From: an uncultured Bacilli bacterium
Lineage (GTDB): Bacteria; Bacillota_I; Bacilli_A; RFN20; CAG-631
Assembly: GCA_934215405.1 (NCBI GenBank)
Contig: CAKPZU010000009.1
Location: 1 to 36,036 of the forward strand
DNA: 36,036 bases
Reading direction: 5' to 3'
Positions 18,185 through 25,695 of this stretch are shown here, one piece after another. The notes under the pieces are model-generated. The model saw only the letters and a list, made by a program, of their open reading frames with translations, ran no database searches and was not told where the DNA came from. Every line of letters starts with the position of its first letter. Position 1 is the stretch's first letter. A program made the translations under genes and the position numbers.

Positions 18185-19645
18185 TTATTTTTTATAGAAA
18201 TCGTTTAATGCTTTTTCAAATGAAGTGTAGCTTGTTTGATAAATTTCATTAATCTTTCTATTTAATTCAGCTTTAATATCTGCTAAAGCAACTGTACCAT
18301 TTAATAGCTTGGCTATAATCGTATACATTGTGTCTTCAGAATCGTAAACGCCTTTATAACGACATTCATTGTATCCAACTTGATATTTTAAAGGCTCAAT
18401 GATGAATGATTGTGATTCAACAACTTTTCTATATTCTACCCATCCTGGATATAAGCTGAAGAATTCATCCATTAACTCTTCGTTTGGTACAAGTGGAGCA
18501 AAGTTAATAACACTTAAGCCTTCAACTGTTTTTGATAGTTCAAGACGTTTTGCATAGCCCTCAGATCCAAAGCCCATCCATTTAGCAAGTAAATATGCTT
18601 CTTCAGGATGAGAAGTTGAAGATGAAATAGCATTAAAGTCCATAGAAGCCATAGTACGTTTTGTTTTAGTTCCATCTTTGTTTTCATATGCAGGAATTCC
18701 AATGAAGTCTAATTGACGATTATCCCAAGTACCATTTGAAATATTTGCTTGATATGTTCCAAGTTCATATGATGCTGACCATTTAGCTAAAATATTACCA
18801 TCATCCCAAACATTTCCTTCACCGAAATATTCTGTTACTTGCTCAGGAGTTAAGCTATCGTAGCAATAAGTTTTATCATTATAAATTGATAAATAAAAGT
18901 TCATAGCATCAGTAAATTCTTGACCATCTAAATTAAATTTTTCTCCATCAAATGTAAACCATTGTAAATTAGGATTAATTAATGATGCGTAGTAGTGAAT
19001 TATATGCTCAATACCGCCAAGTCCAGCCACACCATTTTTACTATGAGAAGAGCATGATTTAATTTCATTTATAAAATCTGCCCAAGTTGTTGAGCTTTTT
19101 GGGGCATTACCATTTTGTTTATTATATAATGTTTTATTTACAACATAGCCATGATAATAAATAGCAGTAGGTAAAGCCATTGTCATATTATCATATACAG
19201 CTGCGTTTTTAACATCAGCGGATAATGATTGATATTCGCTATCCTTACTTACTAAATCTGAAATATCTTTACACCAGTTATTTGTTACATAAGTTGGAAT
19301 AGTATCAGCTAAGAATACGTCAGGTAGTTTATTAATTGCAGCTCTTGCTGATAAAAATTCATTCCAGTTTTGGTCATCCTCTGTTCCAGGTACCTTTGGT
19401 CTTTCAACAACATTTACAGTAATCCAAGGATATTTCTTTTGGAATTCTTCAATCATTAATCTATCAAGATTTGGTGTTTCAGCATCCTTTGCTCCTAAAT
19501 TCCAAGCAGCATAAGAAATAGTTACTGGATTATGTGTTTCAGATGTTTGTTGATTTTGTGAGTTGTTATTATTGTTTGAATTACAACCTGTAAGTAATGA
19601 AACTACACAAGCTGTTGATAATAAAATCTTATTTGTATATTTCAT
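18185..19645 (-). CDS. Lipoprotein sugar-binding protein of ABC transporter
   Basis: A 486-residue extracellular solute-binding protein (family 1). The signal peptide ends in SLLTGC with lipobox Cys at 21, followed by an Asn/Ser/Gln-rich linker. Mature-domain landmarks are ISYAAWNLG, LDRLMIEEFQKKYPWITVNVVE, LPDVFLADTI, TMALPTAIYYHGYVVNKTLY, and a late helix HPEEAYLLAKWMGFGSEGYAK. The strong RBS AGGAGG lies 9 nt before the ATG. It follows the LacI gene by 13 nt. A sophorooligosaccharide-binding protein (Lin1841) has been characterised in the Listeria innocua locus, so the same ligand is likely here. With two permease pairs and two binding proteins in the locus, I cannot say which pair it serves. 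Confidence 0.9.
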   Translation of the reverse strand: MKYTNKILLSTACVVSLLTGCNSNNNNNSQNQQTSETHNPVTISYAAWNLGAKDAETPNLDRLMIEEFQKKYPWITVNVVERPKVPGTEDDQNWNEFLSARAAINKLPDVFLADTIPTYVTNNWCKDISDLVSKDSEYQSLSADVKNAAVYDNMTMALPTAIYYHGYVVNKTLYNKQNGNAPKSSTTWADFINEIKSCSSHSKNGVAGLGGIEHIIHYYASLINPNLQWFTFDGEKFNLDGQEFTDAMNFYLSIYNDKTYCYDSLTPEQVTEYFGEGNVWDDGNILAKWSASYELGTYQANISNGTWDNRQLDFIGIPAYENKDGTKTKRTMASMDFNAISSSTSHPEEAYLLAKWMGFGSEGYAKRLELSKTVEGLSVINFAPLVPNEELMDEFFSLYPGWVEYRKVVESQSFIIEPLKYQVGYNECRYKGVYDSEDTMYTIIAKLLNGTVALADIKAELNRKINEIYQTSYTSFEKALNDFYKK

Positions 19646-19658
19646 AATTTTTTTCCTC

Positions 19659-20621
19659 CTAAAATGTTTCTCTTCTAATTATTTTGTATTTACAAATATA
19701 TTCTTCCTTTGCTAATGAATTTAATGATTGAAGTAAAATATTAACAATTTGAGTTGTCCAATTATTACGGTCAATTTCAATTGTTGTTAATGATGGATTA
19801 TAGAATTTTCCAAGTTGAATATTATCAAATCCAATTATTTTTACCATCTTTAAATCATAATTAACCTTCTTTAAATAATCCATTGCTCCAATTGCCATTT
19901 CATCATTGGCAAAAAATATAACTTCAGGTAATTCTTTGTGGTCCTTTAAGTATGCCTTAATAGCATCGTATCCGCCAGTATTAGTAAAGTTTCCATACAT
20001 AATTGCACTAGGCAGTAAATTTGCTTCATCTAGTGCTTTTTTAAAGCCTCCATAACGATGCAAATCATCATATGAATCAAGTGATCCATGAACATATGCA
20101 AAGCTTTTATAGCCTTCTTTAATAGCCATATTTATTATTTCATAAACTGGTTTTTTACCTCGTAATGGTAAAGATATTATTTTTGAATTTTCCCAATTTC
20201 TAGTAGTGTCAATTATTGGAAAATTATATTCTGAAGCTTCCTTTAAAATACTTGTTTTAATAGTTGCATCAAAATTTATAATTCCATCATAATTCTTTTC
20301 ACTTAATATACTTTGAGCACTTTTACCATTGCAAACAAGCATTTCATAATTATTTATTTGCAGCTTTTGGTAGATGTATTCTAGTATTTCTTGGTAAATT
20401 GGTCCTCCAAATGAAGACACAAATATTATTATTCTATGGCTTTGCTTTTGACGTAATAATCTAGCTGACCCGTTTGGTACATATTTTAACCTTTTGGCTA
20501 CCTCTTTTACTTTTTTTCTAGTAGCCTCTTTTATTCGCTCATCATCATTTAAGGCATATGAAGCAGTAGCTAAAGAAACATGAGCCTCCTTGGCTACATC
20601 TTTAAGTGTTGCCACTTTCAT
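19659..20621 (-). CDS. LacI-family transcriptional regulator of the beta-1,2-glucan locus
   Basis: A regulator of about 320 residues. The N-terminal helix-turn-helix reads TLKDVAKEAHVSLATASYAL, followed by the hinge region YVPNGSARLLRQK, whose Leu would insert at a central CpG step, and then a periplasmic-binding-type sensor domain (about 62-320). The start is uncertain: TTG at 20627, ATG at 20621 and GTG at 20615 are all in frame. I prefer ATG at 20621, which has GAAAG upstream. The gene overlaps the end of the preceding GH144-type gene by about 20 bases, implying coupling. Perfect CpG-centred palindromes at 24301-24318 and 21891-21902 are its likely operators. The effector is probably a sophorooligosaccharide. 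Confidence 0.9.
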   Translation of the reverse strand: MKVATLKDVAKEAHVSLATASYALNDDERIKEATRKKVKEVAKRLKYVPNGSARLLRQKQSHRIIIFVSSFGGPIYQEILEYIYQKLQINNYEMLVCNGKSAQSILSEKNYDGIINFDATIKTSILKEASEYNFPIIDTTRNWENSKIISLPLRGKKPVYEIINMAIKEGYKSFAYVHGSLDSYDDLHRYGGFKKALDEANLLPSAIMYGNFTNTGGYDAIKAYLKDHKELPEVIFFANDEMAIGAMDYLKKVNYDLKMVKIIGFDNIQLGKFYNPSLTTIEIDRNNWTTQIVNILLQSLNSLAKEEYICKYKIIRRETF

Positions 20622-21870
20622 CACCAACTTTCTTAAAATCTAATTTTTTAATAGCTTTTTGTATTAATGGATGATTTGTAAATAAATTCCAAATTAAACC
20701 ATTTTTATAATTTTCAATCATTAATACCTCTGAGCCTTTATCAATTCCAAAATAGTTATCATCAATATAATTAAAGTCAAGGTTAATAGCATCCTTTAAG
20801 CCATATTTTCCTATAGTGTTATCAACACTTATTATTTTACTAAATGTTTCAAGTACGATATCTTCGATAAATGGCAAAGATGATATAACGCAATATGGAG
20901 CAATTGTTCCATCAACAAGTATAGGATTATGGTTAGTTTGATTGTCATAATCATATGGGGGTATTCCATAGCCATTATAGCCATGTGGCCCATCGCTTGC
21001 TGAAACGCCCCATAAGCCTTCTTTAAATGTTTTATAATTTGTATTATTTTTGCAATACAAATAATTATCTAAACAAGCGTATTTTGAATTTAAAAACCAA
21101 TTATAATTGTTGCAATCTAAATAGCTTTTAAAATCAAAGAAGCAATGTGAGAATTGATAAGTGAATAAAGAACCAGTTGGACACCTTACAAACTCATAAT
21201 CTAATACTTTTTTTGTATCTCTTCTAAAATCATTAAATAAATCTATAGCTTTCTTGTTATCTACTCTTTCATCACTAGCAATTAATAAATACATTATTAG
21301 CTGTTCAGCATACATATGCCATTGAAAAATAAAGCCATCTTCTTCATTTTTATAATTACTTTTAGTTTGATAATTATAATCATTATAAGCCATTCTTACA
21401 ACATTTTTATCGTTATATGTTGTTAAATAATAATTCCAATCTATTCTTTGTAAAAACTTATTTAAATAATCATCAATAGTTTTATCCTTAAAAAATGAAG
21501 AGCAAACAATTACTCCAGCTATAAATAAAACAGTATCGATAGTTGAGTATTCACAATGGTTAATTCTTTTACCATCTTTAAAGGAAGCAAAATGAACTAA
21601 TAACCCTTTATGTTCATCAATTGTATTATAGATGTTTACAATAGATTTAATGGCTTTTTCTTTAGCTTCATTAAATGAAATAAAAGATTCATTTACACCA
21701 ACAGCTAAGGATGCTAGCATAAAGCCACTTGCAGCAAGGGATGACATATCTTTATTTTTATAGTTATCCATGGTTAATCCATATCCATCAGCTAATTCAT
21801 TAAAATGACTGCATTCCATAAAATAATTAAATGATAATTTTAATTCATCGTTTAGTGTAAATTCTTTCAT
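20602..21870 (-). CDS. Cytoplasmic GH144-type (glucoamylase-like) protein
   Basis: A 422-residue paralogue of the secreted GH144 lipoprotein, but with no signal peptide, so it should act inside the cell. It shares the family blocks: LVHFASFKDGKR (91-102), EYSTIDT with the matching acidic residue at 107, WHMYAEQLIMYLL (184-196), GSLFTYQFSHCFFDF (233-247), WGVSASDGPHGYNGYG and DKGSEVLMIEN near the end. GH144 is established for beta-1,2-glucan cleavage, and one member is an exo-acting sophorohydrolase. A cytosolic exo-enzyme trimming imported oligomers is a plausible inference. A clear AAGGAG ribosome binding site precedes the ATG. It is the first gene after the composite operator and overlaps the LacI gene at its 3' end. 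Confidence 0.82.
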   Translation of the reverse strand: MKEFTLNDELKLSFNYFMECSHFNELADGYGLTMDNYKNKDMSSLAASGFMLASLAVGVNESFISFNEAKEKAIKSIVNIYNTIDEHKGLLVHFASFKDGKRINHCEYSTIDTVLFIAGVIVCSSFFKDKTIDDYLNKFLQRIDWNYYLTTYNDKNVVRMAYNDYNYQTKSNYKNEEDGFIFQWHMYAEQLIMYLLIASDERVDNKKAIDLFNDFRRDTKKVLDYEFVRCPTGSLFTYQFSHCFFDFKSYLDCNNYNWFLNSKYACLDNYLYCKNNTNYKTFKEGLWGVSASDGPHGYNGYGIPPYDYDNQTNHNPILVDGTIAPYCVISSLPFIEDIVLETFSKIISVDNTIGKYGLKDAINLDFNYIDDNYFGIDKGSEVLMIENYKNGLIWNLFTNHPLIQKAIKKLDFKKVGDESGNT

Positions 21871-21883
21871 AAAAACTCCTTTT

Positions 21884-21902
21884 TTTCACGTGAAACGTTT
21901 CA
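21884..21902. promoter_or_regulatory. Composite LacI-type operator with three alternating half-sites
   Basis: The sequence TTTCACGTGAAACGTTTCA holds two overlapping 12-bp palindromes, TTTCA-CG-TGAAA (21884-21895) and TGAAA-CG-TTTCA (21891-21902). They share one half-site and each centres on CG. The second has the same core as the operator at 24301-24318. It lies just upstream of the ribosome binding site of the cytosolic GH144 gene. I see no convincing promoter between it and the preceding hairpin, so it may act as a roadblock to transcription from upstream. Confidence 0.78.
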
Positions 21903-21917
21903 ATTTTTGCAATAATA

Positions 21918-21940
21918 GTAGGAGCCAAAATGGCTCCTAC
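21918..21940. terminator. Hairpin after the five-repeat lipoprotein gene; partial terminator or mRNA stabiliser
   Basis: A perfect 10-bp GC-rich stem (GTAGGAGCCA / TGGCTCCTAC) with a 3-nt loop. On the minus strand the following bases are TATTATTGCA, a poor U-tract, so termination is probably incomplete. Its position between the first, probably highly expressed gene and the rest of the locus suggests it sets relative expression. Confidence 0.65.
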
Positions 21941-21953
21941 GTAATTTTATATT

Positions 21954-24281
21954 TTACTTAGAAAAAGTAATTGATTCAATTGTTATATCACCAGTTGGAA
22001 CAGTTGTAGAACCTGGATTTGCAAAGAATAAAAATAATACTGTATCAGGGTTAGTTTCATTAACCTTTGCTAAATCAAGTGTAACTGTTACATGGTCACC
22101 TAATTTTTCAATTTTTACTTCACAAGCCCCACCACCTAAATCATTTTCTGCTTTAAATAGTAATGAGTCTGCAGCATTTCCAGATAAAGTTAATGTTGCT
22201 TTTGTATAAGTAGTATTAGCTTTTACTCTTAAGCCAAAGCAAGCCCATTCACCTTTACCTGCTTTAGTTTTAATTGTATATGAACCATTATCATTATGAG
22301 TAACATCATATACTTTATCGCCTAAATCAAACATAACACCATCAGTCATGTTTAATTTTCCATTATCTGCAATAGTTGATTCTTTAATTCCAGCAAAACG
22401 TAATTGATTAATTATTATACTACCTTCAGCAGGAGCTACTCCATGATCACCAAATATTACAACTTTTTTAGCATTTTTCATGTTAACATCAGATAAATCA
22501 AATGTTCCAATAACAGGCTTTTCGCTTCCTTCTAATGCTATTTCCTTATTTACTCCATCGCCTTCGATTTTCAATAGCATTTTGTGATCTTTAGCAATAG
22601 TAAATGAATAATCCATAGCTGTAAAGTTAGAAAAGTCACCATCTAAAGTAGCAACAGCACAGCTCCATTCTTGACCAGCCACTTTTGTGTATGAAATTGT
22701 ATTTTCACTTATTCCATATACTCCTTCATCTAATCCTTTGAAATTACTAGCTATTACACTAGCATATCTTCCATAGCCATCATATTTTACATCACTTGTT
22801 TCTTGAGCTGTAAAGCCAGAGAACTTCATCCAGTGAATTTCAAAGCTTCCAGAAACATTAGCTGTACCAGGTTCAGCAAAGATTAATACTTCTTTAATAT
22901 TATTTCTTTCTTCAACAGTTAATTCAGATAAATCTAAGAAATGTGATCCATCATATTCGCCAGTTCCTTCTACAGCAACTTCTTTACCGCCAGCCTTAAC
23001 TAAAATAGATTTTCCACTTTCTACTTTAACGCCAAATTCAATTTTATTAAAGTTTCCAAGTAAACCAGATACTTGTGTTTTAACTGTTGACCATTCACCA
23101 GCGTTTGTATATTTAATAACCCATGGCGAAGCAGTTGAAGTTACTTCATAGCAACTATCACCATTATCATGCCAGTAATTGTTAACATCAAATTCTGTGT
23201 CTTTTCCATTATATTCATTTGTTGGATAAACAATTTCTTGCTTATTTTGGCCCTCCCAAGCAGTTGTAAAGTAAACGCCACTTAATACTATTGTACCAGT
23301 TGTCTTTTCTGCACATCCTGGAGCTGCAAAGAATAATACTTTATTAATTAATCCTCTTTGCTCTTCAGTATAACTAGAAAGATCTAATGTAAATATATCA
23401 TCATTTCCAGTTAAAGTGAATTTTTGCTCTTTAGCGGTAATTTGTCCTGTACCATTTTCAGTTTTAACTAAAAATTCTTGACCAGCTGCTCCTTTAGCCT
23501 TAAATGTGATATAGCTAAATTTTTTGTGAGCATTACCTTGAATTTGTGAAACCATAAATTGATAACTGATAACAGAATAGTTAATAGTTGTTACATCATT
23601 ATCATAGCTAACTTCATAAGTATTAGGATCATTTTCTTTCCAAGTTTTATTTACATCAAATGTTTCTGAAACACCATCATATTGACTAAATTCACTTGAT
23701 TCATTTGTATATCCAGTATTGATAATATAATCAGAATCAGCGAAATCAGTAATGAATTCAAGTTTTGTAAATGTAAATTCACCACTTCCAGAAGTAGCTC
23801 CTGGTAAACCAAATACTCTAACAACAACATTGCTTCCACTCATTGCCTTAGTTGCAGTTTCATCATTTAAATTCCAAGCATAAGAACTTAAAGCAGAAGT
23901 AAGCTTTAAATTAATTTCAGCACCACCATTTGTGCTTTCAATTTTAATTAAAACCTTTCCTTGTCCTTTAATTGTAAATCTTAATCCTTTAACGTTTGCT
24001 AAATCTAAAGATGTAGTATCAGCTACAACACTTGCCCATGAAGAAGCTTCAGTCTTAGTGTATTTAATAGTTTTTTCATTTTCACCACTAATAGTGTAGA
24101 TTCCATCACCTGCATCCTTTAAATTATTCATTAAATTCAATGATTGTTCAATTGTTGATGTTTGAGAATCTGTTACTGAAGGCTTTTCATTATTACTACT
24201 TGATGAGTTATTATTATTGCCACATCCAACAGTAATAGTTAATAAAGCTAATGCGCTTAAAATTTTTAATCCTTTTTTCAT
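21954..24281 (-). CDS. Surface lipoprotein with five tandem beta-sandwich repeats, putative glycan-binding
   Basis: A 775-residue lipoprotein (lipobox Cys at 20 in TITVGC), followed by an Asn/Ser-rich linker. The rest is five divergent repeats of about 120-140 residues, at roughly 55-180, 195-340, 355-490, 510-640 and 650-775. Most contain a W-containing strand (SSWASVVA; EWSTVKTQV; EWSCAVATL; EWACFGLRV), a Lys strand such as LVKAGG or LLKIEG, and a late strand of the type VLIFAEPG or VVIFGDHG followed by G-I-x-I/L. No catalytic motif is visible. The repeats resemble carbohydrate-binding beta-sandwich modules but I do not recognise a named family. It is the first gene of the locus, with its own promoter, operator and AAGGAG ribosome binding site. 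A Gram-positive counterpart of a surface glycan-binding protein is the inferred role. Confidence 0.7.
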   Translation of the reverse strand: MKKGLKILSALALLTITVGCGNNNNSSSSNNEKPSVTDSQTSTIEQSLNLMNNLKDAGDGIYTISGENEKTIKYTKTEASSWASVVADTTSLDLANVKGLRFTIKGQGKVLIKIESTNGGAEINLKLTSALSSYAWNLNDETATKAMSGSNVVVRVFGLPGATSGSGEFTFTKLEFITDFADSDYIINTGYTNESSEFSQYDGVSETFDVNKTWKENDPNTYEVSYDNDVTTINYSVISYQFMVSQIQGNAHKKFSYITFKAKGAAGQEFLVKTENGTGQITAKEQKFTLTGNDDIFTLDLSSYTEEQRGLINKVLFFAAPGCAEKTTGTIVLSGVYFTTAWEGQNKQEIVYPTNEYNGKDTEFDVNNYWHDNGDSCYEVTSTASPWVIKYTNAGEWSTVKTQVSGLLGNFNKIEFGVKVESGKSILVKAGGKEVAVEGTGEYDGSHFLDLSELTVEERNNIKEVLIFAEPGTANVSGSFEIHWMKFSGFTAQETSDVKYDGYGRYASVIASNFKGLDEGVYGISENTISYTKVAGQEWSCAVATLDGDFSNFTAMDYSFTIAKDHKMLLKIEGDGVNKEIALEGSEKPVIGTFDLSDVNMKNAKKVVIFGDHGVAPAEGSIIINQLRFAGIKESTIADNGKLNMTDGVMFDLGDKVYDVTHNDNGSYTIKTKAGKGEWACFGLRVKANTTYTKATLTLSGNAADSLLFKAENDLGGGACEVKIEKLGDHVTVTLDLAKVNETNPDTVLFLFFANPGSTTVPTGDITIESITFSK

Positions 24282-24300
24282 ATTTTTCTCCTTTTTGAAT

Positions 24301-24318
24301 AATTGAAACGTTTCAATT
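24301..24318. promoter_or_regulatory. Perfect 18-bp LacI-type operator palindrome
   Basis: AATTGAAACGTTTCAATT is a perfect palindrome centred on CG. It lies at or just after the predicted transcription start of the five-repeat lipoprotein gene and upstream of its ribosome binding site, the classical position for repression. Its half-site spacing (TGAAA-CG-TTTCA) is 2 bp shorter than a CcpA cre core, and it recurs at 21891-21902. The LacI gene in this locus is the likely binder. Confidence 0.85.
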
Positions 24319-24325
24319 TTATTCT

Positions 24326-24353
24326 AATATAAATTTATCATTTTTCTTTACAA
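24326..24353 (-). promoter_or_regulatory. Predicted sigma-A-type promoter of the beta-1,2-glucan locus
   Basis: On the minus strand, a -35-like TTGTAA (24353-24348) and a -10-like TATATT (24331-24326) are separated by 16 bp; TATTAG with an 18-bp spacer is an alternative. This would start transcription at about 24318-24320, at the edge of the operator. The agreement in position supports it, but the hexamers are imperfect and the region is AT-rich. Confidence 0.5.
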
Positions 24354-24355
24354 AA

Positions 24356-24371
24356 TGCAACCGCTTTCAAT
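24356..24371. promoter_or_regulatory. cre-like site (catabolite control)
   Basis: On the minus strand, ATTGAAAGCGGTTGCA matches the Bacillus-type CcpA consensus WWTGNAARCGNWWWCA at all but one position. It sits directly upstream of the predicted -35 element. Glucose repression through a CcpA-like protein would fit, but no such regulator is encoded in this window. Confidence 0.55.
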
Positions 24372-24691
24372 AAAATTATGACATTTGTTAATAATTTCCA
24401 TATTTTTATCTTCATTTGTATAAAAATATTTTGGTCACAAAAAAATTTTTAATTCATAAATATTTAATTAATTTAGAATTGTTTTAATATAATTAAAACG
24501 AATATCGTTTACTTTATTCATAAATGATGAAAAGGAACAAACGGGACTTTAATTTTTGTATAAGGTATTAGTTCTTTATCTATATTATATTTTTCTTTTT
24601 TCATATTATAAAATTATCCAATGTCTATTTAGATTTACTTTTTCTTCACTATCATAAATTGTTGGCAAAATAAATTTCATATATTCTTACG
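24372..24691. other. Intergenic region with AT-rich inverted repeats
   Basis: This 320-bp gap separates the start of the beta-1,2-glucan locus from the end of the acetyltransferase gene. I see no coding region. Two adjoining inverted repeats stand out: GTTTTAAT-ATA-ATTAAAAC (24481-24499) and AAACGA-ATA-TCGTTT (24496-24510), sharing the AAAAC segment. No T-rich terminator hairpin is evident for the acetyltransferase transcript. Confidence 0.5.
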
Positions 24692-25192
24692 TTACAAATA
24701 TCTTTGCATAACTACAACATCATATTTCTTTTCATGAGCTATAATGCCTGTTGGTAAAAAATTGTTTTTAAGCCAAAAGCTTTTAGCTTGATTATTATCT
24801 TTTACATATCCAAGTCTTATTTCTTGATATTTTTCGTTACTTAAATAAGTAATAAGATCATTAATTATACTACTTCCTATATTTTTATTTTGATATTTTT
24901 TACAAATCATAAATAAGCCAATAAAGGCACATTTATTGTAAGGGTAATTATCGATTAAATCCATAATACATATAAGCTCGTTATCCATAAAATAGCCTAT
25001 ATAATATTTATCATCGTATGTTTTATTGCTAGGTAAAGCTTTCATATCTTCTTTAATTGATAGATAGCTAGGGAATGGCGGACAGTACTTAAAATAAATA
25101 TCATTTTCCTTCATTAAATCATAAATAATAGAAATGTCATTATCGTTTAAGAAACGAATATTATAACTATTTGATAATTCAGTAATTTTCAT
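24692..25192 (-). CDS. GNAT-family N-acetyltransferase
   Basis: A 166-residue protein with the GNAT fold. The acetyl-CoA-binding motif A reads MICKKYQNKNIGSSIINDLI (Q-x-x-x-I/G-G/S type), preceded by the central strand CAFIGLFMI and followed by motif B NNQAKSFWLKNNFLPTG. The substrate cannot be read from the sequence. It starts one base after the cytidine deaminase stop, so the two are co-transcribed. No link to sugar metabolism is apparent. Confidence 0.85.
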   Translation of the reverse strand: MKITELSNSYNIRFLNDNDISIIYDLMKENDIYFKYCPPFPSYLSIKEDMKALPSNKTYDDKYYIGYFMDNELICIMDLIDNYPYNKCAFIGLFMICKKYQNKNIGSSIINDLITYLSNEKYQEIRLGYVKDNNQAKSFWLKNNFLPTGIIAHEKKYDVVVMQRYL

Positions 25193-25193
25193 T

Positions 25194-25586
25194 TTAAATC
25201 CACCAATCTGGTGTTAAATCCTTTAATGATTTAACAACATTTTTTTCATAATCTAGCATTATTTCGATATTTTTATAGTCCTCAGACATAAGCTGAGTCA
25301 TTAACTCTCTACATGCACCACATGGTGCTAAAGCTTTGCCATCATAGTTTATTGCAATAATCTTTAAAATTTTACTTTCTCCATTTGTAATCATATTAAA
25401 AATAGCATTTCTTTCGGCACATATTCCTAAAGAACAAGCTCCATCAATACAAACTCCAGTATATATTTTTCCACTTTCAGCTAAAATAGCAGCTGCTACT
25501 CCACCAGCATCAACCAATGTAGATATTCGCCTAGGATTTAATACTCTTTTGGCCTCATTATAAAGCTTATTCCATATTCTATCCAT
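25194..25586 (-). CDS. cdd: Cytidine deaminase
   Basis: A 130-residue zinc deaminase of the cytidine/blasticidin-S deaminase superfamily. The zinc-binding CAE motif (C56-A-E58, Glu as proton shuttle) is followed by PCGAC (C89, C92). That all-Cys ligand pattern is typical of the small tetrameric cytidine deaminases, which convert cytidine or deoxycytidine to uridine or deoxyuridine. The C-terminus ends in LTPDWWI, as in related short family members. AAGGAG lies upstream of the ATG. The gene probably serves pyrimidine salvage and is unrelated to the flanking glycan loci. Substrate preference within the superfamily is not certain. Confidence 0.87.
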   Translation of the reverse strand: MDRIWNKLYNEAKRVLNPRRISTLVDAGGVAAAILAESGKIYTGVCIDGACSLGICAERNAIFNMITNGESKILKIIAINYDGKALAPCGACRELMTQLMSEDYKNIEIMLDYEKNVVKSLKDLTPDWWI

Positions 25587-25625
25587 ATATTGTCACTCCT
25601 TACTTAACTTTTTGAAATGAAAAAG

Positions 25626-25674
25626 AAAAAAGGAATGTTAAAAAACTAACTAGTTATTTCAACAATTCCTTTTT
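25626..25674 (-). terminator. Rho-independent terminator after the 115-residue hypothetical gene
   Basis: On the minus strand, AAAAAGGAATTGTT pairs with AACATTCCTTTTT, with one bulge and a loop of about 20 nt, and is followed by a T-rich tract. It starts about 20 nt past the stop codon at 25696 and lies upstream of the cytidine deaminase gene, separating the two transcripts. Confidence 0.8.
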
Positions 25675-25695
25675 AAATCAAAAAATTTCAAAAGA

